A DNA stretch of 64,000 nt, from positions 2,728,001 to 2,792,000 of the forward strand of contig OZ244718.1 of the NCBI GenBank assembly GCA_965218945.1, given 5' to 3'. Positions 44,897-52,245 of this stretch are shown here, in pieces (the first letter of the stretch is position 1; every line of letters starts with the position of its first letter). This DNA is from DAOUJW01 sp965218945 (GTDB lineage: Bacteria > Chloroflexota > Dehalococcoidia > Lucifugimonadales > UBA2985). The translations under genes and the position numbers were made by a program. Under the pieces are notes generated by a model that worked only from the letters and a program-made list of their open reading frames with translations, made no database searches and was not told the origin of the DNA.

Positions 44897-45346
44897 CTAG
44901 CTTGGAGTGAGCCTGAGGTGCTTGGGAGGCTCGTCCGGCAGCTGCCAGACTATCTCCTCGTGGTTGTATTCCCGGTGATAGGCGTTGGCTGCGGTGATGC
45001 CGATCTGGTAGCCGTGCTCGAAGGCGTCCCAGTCCCGCTCCTCGATGGCTTTGTTCATGGCGGTCAGGGGGCCCTTGATGAAGGCTTCCAGGTGAGCCGT
45101 GTACCTGGGTCGCGTCACCTCTCCTATCCTGAGCGCCTTCTCAAGCTCCGACGACTGGAGGGCCGCCAGCTTCCAGTTCCCGCCCTTGGCCGCGTAATAG
45201 AGGATCCAGTACCTGTCGCTCACCTCAGCCATTAGCCGGGCCAGGCCAGGCTGCATATTCCCCAGCTGGTCCAGGGTAATCTCCGTATGGGACGTGTGCG
45301 CTACCGGCTGCTGGTCTTGCGTCATACCGCCTGCTCCCTGAATCAA
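44897..45346 (-). CDS. Conserved-looking helical protein of unknown function
   Basis: A protein of 149 aa (142 aa if the ATG at 45325 is used), predicted to be mostly alpha-helical. MQPGLARLMAEVSDRYWILYYAAKGGNWKLAALQSSELEKALRIGEVTRPRYTAHLEAFIKGPLTAMNKAIEERDWDAFEHGY suggests a four-helix bundle, similar in layout to cytochrome c' or regulator-type bundles but with no CxxCH heme site. Codon use looks genuine. It lies 58 bp upstream of the methyltransferase gene, possibly co-transcribed. Confidence 0.65.
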   Translation of the reverse strand: MIQGAGGMTQDQQPVAHTSHTEITLDQLGNMQPGLARLMAEVSDRYWILYYAAKGGNWKLAALQSSELEKALRIGEVTRPRYTAHLEAFIKGPLTAMNKAIEERDWDAFEHGYQIGITAANAYHREYNHEEIVWQLPDEPPKHLRLTPS

Positions 45347-45505
45347 TGTAGAAATGGCCTCCCAGTCATGCTATCACATCGATGGGTAGGTAACCAAGAT
45401 GGCTTCCCGGCCGGGAGCGCTGAGGGCAGGGCACATGGCCTGAATGCAGTGCATTCAAACACAGCTACGACGCGCTAACTTTACGATGTCGTCCGGGCGA
45501 TCATA

Positions 45506-45534
45506 TTGACAAAGTCCGTACTAAGTAATATGAT
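45506..45534 (+). promoter_or_regulatory. Strong sigma70-type promoter
   Basis: TTGACA (45506-45511), 17-bp spacer, TATGAT (45529-45534). The nearest downstream open frame is the small membrane protein at 45640. Confidence 0.8.
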
Positions 45535-45639
45535 AAAGACGGTCATTAAGAGAGACTGAAATCTCGGCAGACACAGGCTGTAGGAGTGGGACGGCCTTGC
45601 GAAATAGGACACCAAACGCTAGCTGACAGGGACGAGACT

Positions 45640-45819
45640 ATGACAAGTCTGCACAAAGTTCACGCTAAAGGGCGAGCGAGCGAGGCAAGCTGTTTCGTAT
45701 GTCGCAACCGCCTGACGGGTGTCCGCAGGCGCTCCAGGGGAGCCTTCATGCCACTGCCCGTATGCTTCGCCATTCTGGCTGGCCTGTTCCTGACCATCGG
45801 CTTGGCGCTGACTATATAG
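45640..45819 (+). CDS. Possible small membrane protein
   Basis: A 59-aa frame from ATG45640 (weak ribosome-binding site gggacgag), or 77 aa from GTG45586. It has a positively charged Cys-containing N-terminal half (ASCFVCRNRLTGVRRRSRG, a CxxC pair) and a single C-terminal hydrophobic helix (LPVCFAILAGLFLTIGLALTI). The arrangement, N-terminal basic zinc-like knuckle plus one membrane span, and the strong promoter 100 bp upstream support expression, but there is no recognised family. It converges on the dehydrogenase gene. Confidence 0.4.
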   Translation: MTSLHKVHAKGRASEASCFVCRNRLTGVRRRSRGAFMPLPVCFAILAGLFLTIGLALTI

Positions 45820-45832
45820 CCCGGAACCGGCG

Positions 45833-46870
45833 CTATCCTTCAGGTCCCTGTATCACCAGCTTTCCGTAGAAATCCCGGTCTTCCATCACCCTGTGGGCCT
45901 CTGCCACGTCCTGAAGCGGAAAGACCCGTCCAACCACGCCGTGAAGCTCGCCTCTGTTGATCACGCTCATCATCTCGCCAAAGGAACGCCGCGTGCGCCC
46001 GCCGCTGCCCATCAGGGTGAGTGGCCTGCCCTGGAGTATCGACAGATCCATGTCCGTCTGCGCCCCTGACGTGACGCCCGTTATGACCAGCCGGCCGCCC
46101 GGCCTCATGCTGAAGAGGTTCTCCCTCCAAACCGCAGCGCCAACCATATCCAATACCATATCCACTCCCTGACCGTCGTTCAGCTCCCGCACCGCCTTGC
46201 TGAACTCAGGTGTAACGCGATAGTTGATGCCCTCGTCGGCTCCCATCTCCTTTGCCCGGGCCACTTTCTCGTCCGTGCCGGCGGTTGTGATAACCTTGGC
46301 GCCGATGCGCTTGGCTATCTGGATACCCGCGCTGCCTACGCCGCTCCCTCCGGCCTGTATGAGGATGGTCTCCCACGGCTGAAGCTGTCCACGCACCATA
46401 AGACAGTGCCAGGCCGTATGGAAAGCCAGGGGAATAGCGGCGGCCTCCTCAAAGGTCATGGAGTCGCGGAACTTGTACACGTTGACGGCCGGAACACTGC
46501 ACAGTTCGGCGTGCCCGCCGTCCACGTCCACGCCGATCCTTAGCTGGTTCTCGCAGACCTGGTCCTGCCCCTGGAGGCACTGGCGGCAGGCGTCGCACTT
46601 GATGCGGTTGTCCACCAGCACCCTGTCGCCAACCTCGAAACCAGTGACGCCAGGGCCGACTTCGTATATCTCCCCGGCCATATCGCAGCCCAGTATCCTC
46701 GGCAGGGACGACGCCCTTCCTCCGCCGGTGCGGACTCCCAGGTCCAGATGGTTGAGGGCGCTGGCCCGCACCCTCACCACGACCTCGCCTGGACCCGCAG
46801 CAGGGTCGGGCCTGTCGCCGTATATGAGCTTGTCGATGCCACCGTGTTCAGCTATGTATACCGCTTTCAT
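45833..46870 (-). CDS. Zinc-type alcohol dehydrogenase / quinone oxidoreductase family protein
   Basis: A 345-aa MDR-superfamily NAD(P)-dependent oxidoreductase. It has a GroES-like N-terminal domain (ALNHLDLGVR, LGCDMAGEIYEVGPGVTGFEVGDRV), the structural zinc cluster CDACRQCLQGQDQVC near residues 92-106, and a Rossmann domain with QAGGSGVGSAGIQIAKRIGAKVITTAG. The presence of the structural Cys lobe places it with zinc dehydrogenases rather than zinc-free crotonases. Substrate is unknown. Transcribed alone, convergent with the small membrane protein. Confidence 0.92.
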   Translation of the reverse strand: MKAVYIAEHGGIDKLIYGDRPDPAAGPGEVVVRVRASALNHLDLGVRTGGGRASSLPRILGCDMAGEIYEVGPGVTGFEVGDRVLVDNRIKCDACRQCLQGQDQVCENQLRIGVDVDGGHAELCSVPAVNVYKFRDSMTFEEAAAIPLAFHTAWHCLMVRGQLQPWETILIQAGGSGVGSAGIQIAKRIGAKVITTAGTDEKVARAKEMGADEGINYRVTPEFSKAVRELNDGQGVDMVLDMVGAAVWRENLFSMRPGGRLVITGVTSGAQTDMDLSILQGRPLTLMGSGGRTRRSFGEMMSVINRGELHGVVGRVFPLQDVAEAHRVMEDRDFYGKLVIQGPEG

Positions 46871-47027
46871 CTAACCCCCTTGGAAGCAGAATAGACTTGG
46901 ATTGCAACTTAAATCGCAGGTAGTTTACCAAGGTTGTCATAGACTGCGCCAGATATTACGTTAGACCTTGCCACGCCGCGAGATGGCTCGTCAGTCAGTT
47001 GGCAATCGTCCCGAAGGGTGCGATAAT

Positions 47028-47240
47028 ATGCCCATGAACGGGAGGGAGTTCATACGGAGAGCCAGCCGCTATGCCAGAAGAAACAGGTTGGAGTTTCACT
47101 TGGACACCCGTCACGGCAAAGGAAGCCATCAGACCGTCCATCTTGGCGGCCGACATACTCGTGTGCAGTACGGCGAAATTGCCCCCAGAACTTTGGTCTC
47201 CATGTTTAGAGACCTGGGAATTGATAGAAGGGAGTTCTAG
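47028..47240 (+). CDS. hicA: HicA-type toxin (mRNA interferase)
   Basis: A 70-aa (or 68-aa from ATG47034) dsRBD-like protein: MNGREFIRRASRYARRNRLEFHLDTRHGKGSHQTVHLGGRHTRVQYG with the catalytic His in the G-x-G-S-H motif. HicA enzymes cleave translated mRNA and are neutralised by HicB. The start is supported by gaaggg upstream. The hicB start follows its stop by 1 bp, giving the standard hicA-hicB order. Dehydrogenase upstream is divergent, so the operon has its own promoter. Confidence 0.88.
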   Translation: MPMNGREFIRRASRYARRNRLEFHLDTRHGKGSHQTVHLGGRHTRVQYGEIAPRTLVSMFRDLGIDRREF

Positions 47241-47241
47241 C

Positions 47242-47727
47242 ATGAGATATGTTTACCCCTGTGAGATTATAGGGAATGAAGACGATGGTGAAGGGTTCGT
47301 GGTTCAGTTCCCGGATGTGTACGGCGCAACGACCGGCGGGTGGTCCTGGGAAGAAGCGCTGGAGAACGCGGAGGACGCACTTGTCGCCGCCCTGGGCTCT
47401 CATTACTACTTTAAGCAGGACCTCCCCCTTCCCAGCGCCGTTAAAGAGGGTCAGCAGCCTATACCCCTGCGGCCCGTTGCTGCTGCAAAGGTTGCCCTGA
47501 ATACGGCCATGCGCAAGCACGGCATGACCAAAGTCGCCCTTGCGGAGAAACTGGGCATCACGGAGTCGGCTGTGCGCAAGCTCTGCAACCCGGATCACCA
47601 CTCGCACATGAGCACCATCGAACGCGCTCTCAAAGTCGTTGGGCTTTGCCTGGTGGTAGAGGCCGTGGAGAAACCTGGAGCCAGAGACGTTGCACTGCCC
47701 ACGCATGTTTCCGCAACCGCACCCTGA
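47242..47727 (+). CDS. hicB: HicB-type antitoxin
   Basis: A 161-aa antitoxin with an N-terminal partially degraded RNase H fold (YPCEIIGNEDDGEGFVVQFPDVYGATTGGWSWEEALENAEDALVAALGSHYY) that covers HicA, and a C-terminal Xre-type helix-turn-helix (MRKHGMTKVALAEKLGITESAVRKLCNPDHHSHMSTIERALKVVG) for autoregulation. ATG47242 is preceded by gaaggga. It follows hicA directly, consistent with a balanced type II toxin-antitoxin operon. Confidence 0.9.
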   Translation: MRYVYPCEIIGNEDDGEGFVVQFPDVYGATTGGWSWEEALENAEDALVAALGSHYYFKQDLPLPSAVKEGQQPIPLRPVAAAKVALNTAMRKHGMTKVALAEKLGITESAVRKLCNPDHHSHMSTIERALKVVGLCLVVEAVEKPGARDVALPTHVSATAP

Positions 47728-47752
47728 GAGAGCAGCAGTAGACCACTGCGCC

Positions 47753-47781
47753 TTTACCCATCGACCCCTATGGCCTATAAT
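47753..47781 (+). promoter_or_regulatory. Promoter of the selenoprotein gene
   Basis: TTTACC (47753-47758), 17-bp spacer, TATAAT (47776-47781); taaggagg ribosome-binding site at 47833-47840. Confidence 0.65.
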
Positions 47782-47847
47782 ATCCTACGGAGTCCTAACT
47801 CAAGTCAGGGACTCTGGAACAGAAGACTACACTAAGGAGGAGACGAC

Positions 47848-48123
47848 ATGGCAGAGAACCAGCCCACTTTGGAGATTACCTACTGCGTAGCTTGAGGCTA
47901 CCTTCCCCAGGCCGCTTGGATAGCGACCGAGTTCTTCGCAGAGTTTGGCAGCGATTTGGCCGTGACCCTGACCCCGGTGGGCGAGGGCAGGCTTGAGGTG
48001 ATACTGAACGGCGAGACCATCTTCGACCGCAGGGCGGCAGGCGGAGCCTATCCGGCCCTGCCGGAGGTCCGGGAAATGCGGAAGGCCGTACGGGAAAAGC
48101 TGTCGCTGGTGACCGTCGGCTAG
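47848..48123 (+). CDS. SelW/Rdx-family selenoprotein with in-frame TGA (Sec)
   Basis: Ninety-one codons from ATG47848 to TAG48121, with one internal TGA at codon 16 (47893-47895). Read through as selenocysteine it gives ITYCVA-U-GYLPQAAWIATEFFAEFG, the CxxU redox motif and following helix of the Rdx (SelW/SelT/SelH) thioredoxin-like family, and the whole domain continues with VTLTPVGEGRLEVILNGETIFDRRAAGGAYP. A short hairpin (ccag/ttgg with a 5-nt loop) begins 11 nt after the TGA, the distance expected for a bacterial SECIS. Strong ribosome-binding site and terminator bound it. A standard caller would stop at TGA or miss the gene. Confidence 0.9.
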
Positions 48124-48150
48124 ACGGACCGCAAGCTTTTTTGATGCCCA

Positions 48151-48192
48151 AGAGGGCGTGACTTTCAGAAGTCACGCCCTCTCTTCTTTTCC
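48151..48192 (+). terminator. Intrinsic terminator of the selenoprotein gene
   Basis: Perfect 14-bp stem agagggcgtgactt / aagtcacgccctct (48151-48164 and 48169-48182) with loop tcag, followed by cttcttttcc. Confidence 0.9.
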
Positions 48193-48221
48193 TCGGCACT
48201 AACCCGTCGGGGCCAAGCGCA

Positions 48222-48506
48222 TCACACTCGGGAGGCAGGGGCGTTCTTCGCCGCCTGCTCACGTTCCAGCACCATCGACAGCGCCGACTCAAGTGTGGAG
48301 GCCGGAACCGACGGCGGGGGCGGGTCGTGAGCCAGCAACCCTGCCAGAGTGAACAGGCCGCCTACGCCTATGCCCACCAGCATCGCCAGGATCTCGGTGC
48401 TAACCCCGCTGTCCAGCCGGTCAATAAGCCACCAGCCAAACAGGCCGGTCAGCACGGCTCCGCACATCAGGGCAACCATCACGTTGGGACGAATCTTTGC
48501 TACCAT
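48222..48506 (-). CDS. Small two-span membrane protein
   Basis: A 94-aa protein from ATG48506, with aaggaggtg just upstream. Two hydrophobic helices (about residues 9-30 VMVALMCGAVLTGLFGWWLIDRL and 38-58 EILAMLVGIGVGGLFTLAGLLA) are followed by a soluble tail of about 35 residues (DPPPPSVPASTLESALSMVLEREQAAKNAP). Probably a short inner-membrane protein; no family recognised. Divergent from aroKB. Confidence 0.62.
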   Translation of the reverse strand: MVAKIRPNVMVALMCGAVLTGLFGWWLIDRLDSGVSTEILAMLVGIGVGGLFTLAGLLAHDPPPPSVPASTLESALSMVLEREQAAKNAPASRV

Positions 48507-48666
48507 CACACCTCCTTAATGGAACATCTGTTTGCGTATAGTGTCCCAGCCGACTCCGGTTTGGACAAGGGGCAGATGTCACACGCTGCAACGGCAAAGC
48601 TACCCTTCTCTTGGAAAGGCATTTGGAGTAAACTCTAAGCGTTTACTTTCGGAACCCGGAGAGGCA

Positions 48667-50322
48667 ATGGCCCATAACCTGATTCTTACTGGATTCTCAG
48701 GCGCCGGCAAGTCGGAGGTGGGGCGACTTATCGCCCGCGCCGCCGGCCTCGGCTTCATCGATACGGACGAAGAGATAGTCCGCGAGGCGGGCAAACCCAT
48801 CGCCGACATCTTCGAACAGGACGGTGAGTCCCACTTCCGTCGACTGGAGCGGCAGGCCGTAGCCCGCGCCTGCTCCGCCTCTTACAAGGTCATATCCACC
48901 GGCGGCGGCGCAATAGTAGACCCCGATAACTATCGCGCGATGGCCGCCTCAGGCGTAGTAGTGTGTCTGGATGCAACGCCCGAGACAATCCACGGCAGGC
49001 TGGAGTTGGCCGCCTGCGACGGAGACACCGAAACCGTCCGGCCACTGCTGGCCGGCCCTGAGCCACTGAAGCGTATCGCCGATCTCAAGGCTCAGAGGCA
49101 GAGCTACTACGACATGGCTCAGTGCATAATCCACACAGACACCCTTACACCGGAGCAGGTGGCTGAAAAAGCCCTTGACGGCTTCAATAAGAACAACTCT
49201 ACTTCTAAGGAGAGACCGTCTGCCGGGCAGTTCGACCCCTCCTTTGTCATCACCACCGAGTCGGCAACCTACCCGGTCTTTGTGGATTGGGGCATCCTCG
49301 ACAACATCGGGGAGCGCCTGCGGGACCTGGGATTCACCGGCCCGGTGTTCGTCATCACCGACTCCAACGTGGCCTCTCCCCACGGCGAGAGGGTCGAACG
49401 CGCCCTTCACAACGCCGGCGTGGAGGCCCACTGTTACGTCGTTCCCGCCGGGGAAGCCAGCAAGAGCATATCCACCGCGGAGGCCGTCTATTCGTGGCTG
49501 GCGGACCATCGCTGTGAGCGCCGCAACCCCATCATCGCCCTTGGCGGCGGCATGGTGGGAGACCTGACCGGCTTTGTGGCAGCCACCTTCCTCCGGGGAG
49601 TGCCCTTTATTCAAGTCCCCACTTCCCTGGCGGCAATGGTGGACGCATCCATCGGGGGGAAGACCGCCGTGAACCTGAGCGTGGGAAAGAACCTGGTGGG
49701 CGCATTCTACCAGCCCAGGGCGGTCATGGCGGACCTGGACACCCTGAAGACCCTCTCCTATAGAGAGATGGCCTCCGGCTGGGCCGAGGCAATTAAACAC
49801 GGCCTCATCCTGGATGCCTCCCTTTTCCAACTATTCGAAGAGGAGGCGGACGCCCTCATGGAACTGGCTCCTGACATATCCGCTCAGGTGATACGCCGCA
49901 GCATGGAAATCAAGGCCAGAGTAGTGGAGGAGGACGAGAGAGAGACCCTGGGAAGGCGGATGCTCCTCAACTACGGTCACACCACAGGTCACGCCCTGGA
50001 GGCCGTCACACACTACACTGAGCTTCTTCACGGAGAAGCGGTGGCCATCGGTATGAGGGCCGCCGCGGAGATCAGCCAACGGATGGGCCTGCTCTCGCCG
50101 GAAGTGGCGGAGAGGCAGAACCGGCTGCTGATGCAATTTGGACTGCCCACGTCCTCTCCGGGGGCGGACCCCGAAGGCGTGCTGAGGGCAATTGAGCTGG
50201 ACAAGAAGGCCTCGTCCAAGACCATCAACTGGGTACTTATGGAGGAGATAGGCCGGGTTACCGTCCGCTCCGACGTGCCCCAGGAGTTGGTGCGGCAGAC
50301 GGTGGAGGACATCTGCAAGTAA
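48667..50322 (+). CDS. aroKB: Bifunctional shikimate kinase / 3-dehydroquinate synthase
   Basis: Two shikimate-pathway steps in one 551-aa chain, starting at ATG48667 (ccggagagg upstream), not at the earlier 48532 frame. Residues 1-165 are AroK: Walker A GFSGAGKSEVGRL, DTDEEIVRE, and STGGGAIVD. From about residue 190, AroB: VITDSNVASPHGERVE, LGGGMVGDLTGFVAATFLRG, PTSLAAMVDASIGGKTAVNL and the metal-binding EAIKHGLI and NYGHTTGHALE. A short Asn/Ser-rich linker separates them. The fusion guarantees equal amounts of both enzymes; aroA and others are elsewhere. Confidence 0.94.
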   Translation: MAHNLILTGFSGAGKSEVGRLIARAAGLGFIDTDEEIVREAGKPIADIFEQDGESHFRRLERQAVARACSASYKVISTGGGAIVDPDNYRAMAASGVVVCLDATPETIHGRLELAACDGDTETVRPLLAGPEPLKRIADLKAQRQSYYDMAQCIIHTDTLTPEQVAEKALDGFNKNNSTSKERPSAGQFDPSFVITTESATYPVFVDWGILDNIGERLRDLGFTGPVFVITDSNVASPHGERVERALHNAGVEAHCYVVPAGEASKSISTAEAVYSWLADHRCERRNPIIALGGGMVGDLTGFVAATFLRGVPFIQVPTSLAAMVDASIGGKTAVNLSVGKNLVGAFYQPRAVMADLDTLKTLSYREMASGWAEAIKHGLILDASLFQLFEEEADALMELAPDISAQVIRRSMEIKARVVEEDERETLGRRMLLNYGHTTGHALEAVTHYTELLHGEAVAIGMRAAAEISQRMGLLSPEVAERQNRLLMQFGLPTSSPGADPEGVLRAIELDKKASSKTINWVLMEEIGRVTVRSDVPQELVRQTVEDICK

Positions 50323-50328
50323 ACTCCT

Positions 50329-51264
50329 ATGGCAAAAGACATCACAAACCGGCGTGAGGCCGGCACAACCACCGCCAACGCGGTCTCCCCGCTGTCACCC
50401 GGCAGGCTGGGACGCACGGTAATGGTCTACCTGAGGGTGCTCAAGCCCCGGGAGACCATATTGCTGTCCATCATCGGCCTGTGTACGGCCGTGGCCGCGG
50501 GCGGCGGCTCGCCGCCCCTGGACCGATTTGCCCTGGCGTCTATCGCCATAGTGGTGGGCAGCGGCGGCACCAACGGCCTCACCAACTTCCTGGACCGCAA
50601 GGTCGATGCCCGTATGCTGCGCACCCAGCGCAGGATGCTGCCCTCGGGCCTCATACAGCCCCCGGAGAAGGCCTTAGCGTGGGCGGCGTCCTTGGTAGTC
50701 GTGGCCCTGCTCATAGCCCTGTATCTTCACCCCTACGCCTTTATATCCGGAGTGACGGGCGTCACGGCCGGACTGATAGCTCGGAAGACCTGGGCCACCC
50801 ACTTCCTGGGCACCTTCTCATCCTGCGGCCCGGTGCTGGTTGGCTGGTTCGCCATAAACCCGGAGATAACCGCCACCCCAATCCTTCTCTGCCTCATAAT
50901 AGCCCTCTGGCTGCCAATTCACGTATGGAACCTTATGATCGCCTCCAGGGACGACTACCTTCAGGCGGGCGTAAACATATTTCCCATCACCAGAGGAGCA
51001 ACCCTGACCGCGCGGGTATCGGTGGCGCTGTCCCTGTTCCTGTACGCCGCCTCCGTTGCCCTCTACTTCCTGGGCGACTACGGGTTGGTCTACTTCACAG
51101 CCGCCAACGTGGGCAGCATACTCATGGTCAAGGCCACCCTCAAGATGCTTAGCACCGGCGACAAGAGCGCTGCGTACCGCGCCTTCAAGCTCTCCGCCTA
51201 CCCCTTCCTGGGCCTCATCTTCCTCGGACTCTGCATCGACATATGGGTGAGCAAGATTGGCTAG
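50329..51264 (+). CDS. ctaB: Protoheme IX farnesyltransferase (heme O synthase)
   Basis: A 311-aa UbiA-superfamily prenyltransferase with about nine membrane helices. The first Asp-rich motif is NFLDRKVDARMLRTQRRMLPSG near residues 84-105, and the second Asp-containing site is RDDYLQAGVNIFPI near 206. NxxDxxVD with the RT-R-LP ending is the CtaB form rather than the quinone form. It adds farnesyl to heme b for heme O/A of cytochrome oxidases, implying aerobic respiration. It starts 6 bp after aroKB and overlaps the flavin reductase if that uses TTG. Confidence 0.9.
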   Translation: MAKDITNRREAGTTTANAVSPLSPGRLGRTVMVYLRVLKPRETILLSIIGLCTAVAAGGGSPPLDRFALASIAIVVGSGGTNGLTNFLDRKVDARMLRTQRRMLPSGLIQPPEKALAWAASLVVVALLIALYLHPYAFISGVTGVTAGLIARKTWATHFLGTFSSCGPVLVGWFAINPEITATPILLCLIIALWLPIHVWNLMIASRDDYLQAGVNIFPITRGATLTARVSVALSLFLYAASVALYFLGDYGLVYFTAANVGSILMVKATLKMLSTGDKSAAYRAFKLSAYPFLGLIFLGLCIDIWVSKIG

Positions 51265-51979
51265 CCCGCCCCCACATATGCAGTTCGACTCAAGACTGAC
51301 CGCCATCGCACAGGTGACCCCGACGGTCAAGTCCTTTGTGCTGTCCCTGGAGGGTGGACAGATCGACTTTTCGCCCGGCCAGTACATCGATCTCTTCATA
51401 GACGCCCCCGGCTTCGACGGCGCCGCCGGATACTCGATTACGTCGACACCGCTGGAGAGGGGCACACTAAGCATAGCCGTGAAGAAGCTGCCCGGGGCGA
51501 AATTCACTATCTACCTCCACGAAGAGGCCGAAGTAGGCGAGCGGTTCTACCTGGTGGGGCCAGGAGGGGACTTCTTCTACCGGGAGGAGATGGGCAGGTC
51601 CCTTGTCCTGATAGCCGGGGGAATAGGCATAACTCCCCTGATAAGCATGATTAGGTACGTCCACCACGCCAGTCTGGACGTTAACGTAACCCTGCTGTAC
51701 AGCGCCAAGAACCCTTCCGAGCTTGCCTTCTTTGATGAGCTTCAGGGCATATCGGCCCACAACCCCAACATCAAATGCCTGTTTACCATCACCCAGCACC
51801 AGGACGAGCCCTGGGAGGGCCGCGTCGGCAGGATCGACTCCAATATGCTGCGGGAGAACATTGTCGATAGGGACTCTCTCTTCTTCATCTGCGGCCCCAG
51901 CGAGCTACCTGTTGACATCAAGGAGAGCCTGAGGGAGCTTGGCGTCGACGACTCCCATGTCCACGCCGAGGAGTGGTAA
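51257..51979 (+). CDS. FAD/NAD(P)-binding ferredoxin-reductase-type oxidoreductase
   Basis: A 240-aa (or 233-aa from ATG51278) flavoprotein. The FAD-binding domain has PGQYIDLFIDAPGFDGAAGYSITSTPLERGTLSIAVKK, with the RxYS-like motif replaced by AGYSITS. The NAD domain starts at LVLIAGGIGITPLISMIRY and ends FFICGPSELPVDIKESLRELGV. It belongs to the FNR superfamily that passes electrons to ferredoxin, flavin or an oxygenase; no partner gene is visible. TTG51257 lies inside the ctaB stop region, implying translational coupling. Confidence 0.88.
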   Translation: MASPPPHMQFDSRLTAIAQVTPTVKSFVLSLEGGQIDFSPGQYIDLFIDAPGFDGAAGYSITSTPLERGTLSIAVKKLPGAKFTIYLHEEAEVGERFYLVGPGGDFFYREEMGRSLVLIAGGIGITPLISMIRYVHHASLDVNVTLLYSAKNPSELAFFDELQGISAHNPNIKCLFTITQHQDEPWEGRVGRIDSNMLRENIVDRDSLFFICGPSELPVDIKESLRELGVDDSHVHAEEW

Positions 51980-52245
51980 CATACCCCTGGCTGCAGACCC
52001 ACCTGACATTGACCCGGGGTCATGTGCTGTGCGGGTCGTGAGCGGAAAGGAACCCCGGTCCGCCGAGGGTGGTGATGGAGACACCTCCACAACAGGAGTC
52101 ATGAGCTACGACTGGCAATCCATGTTGGTAACACCAACGGATACATACTATGGACTATTAGTCACAGACTATGCTAGGATTGCCCTGATTACTAGAATTG
52201 CGCCGGTTTCAAGACTGCCAAAAACGTCTACAACGAGGTGATTCG

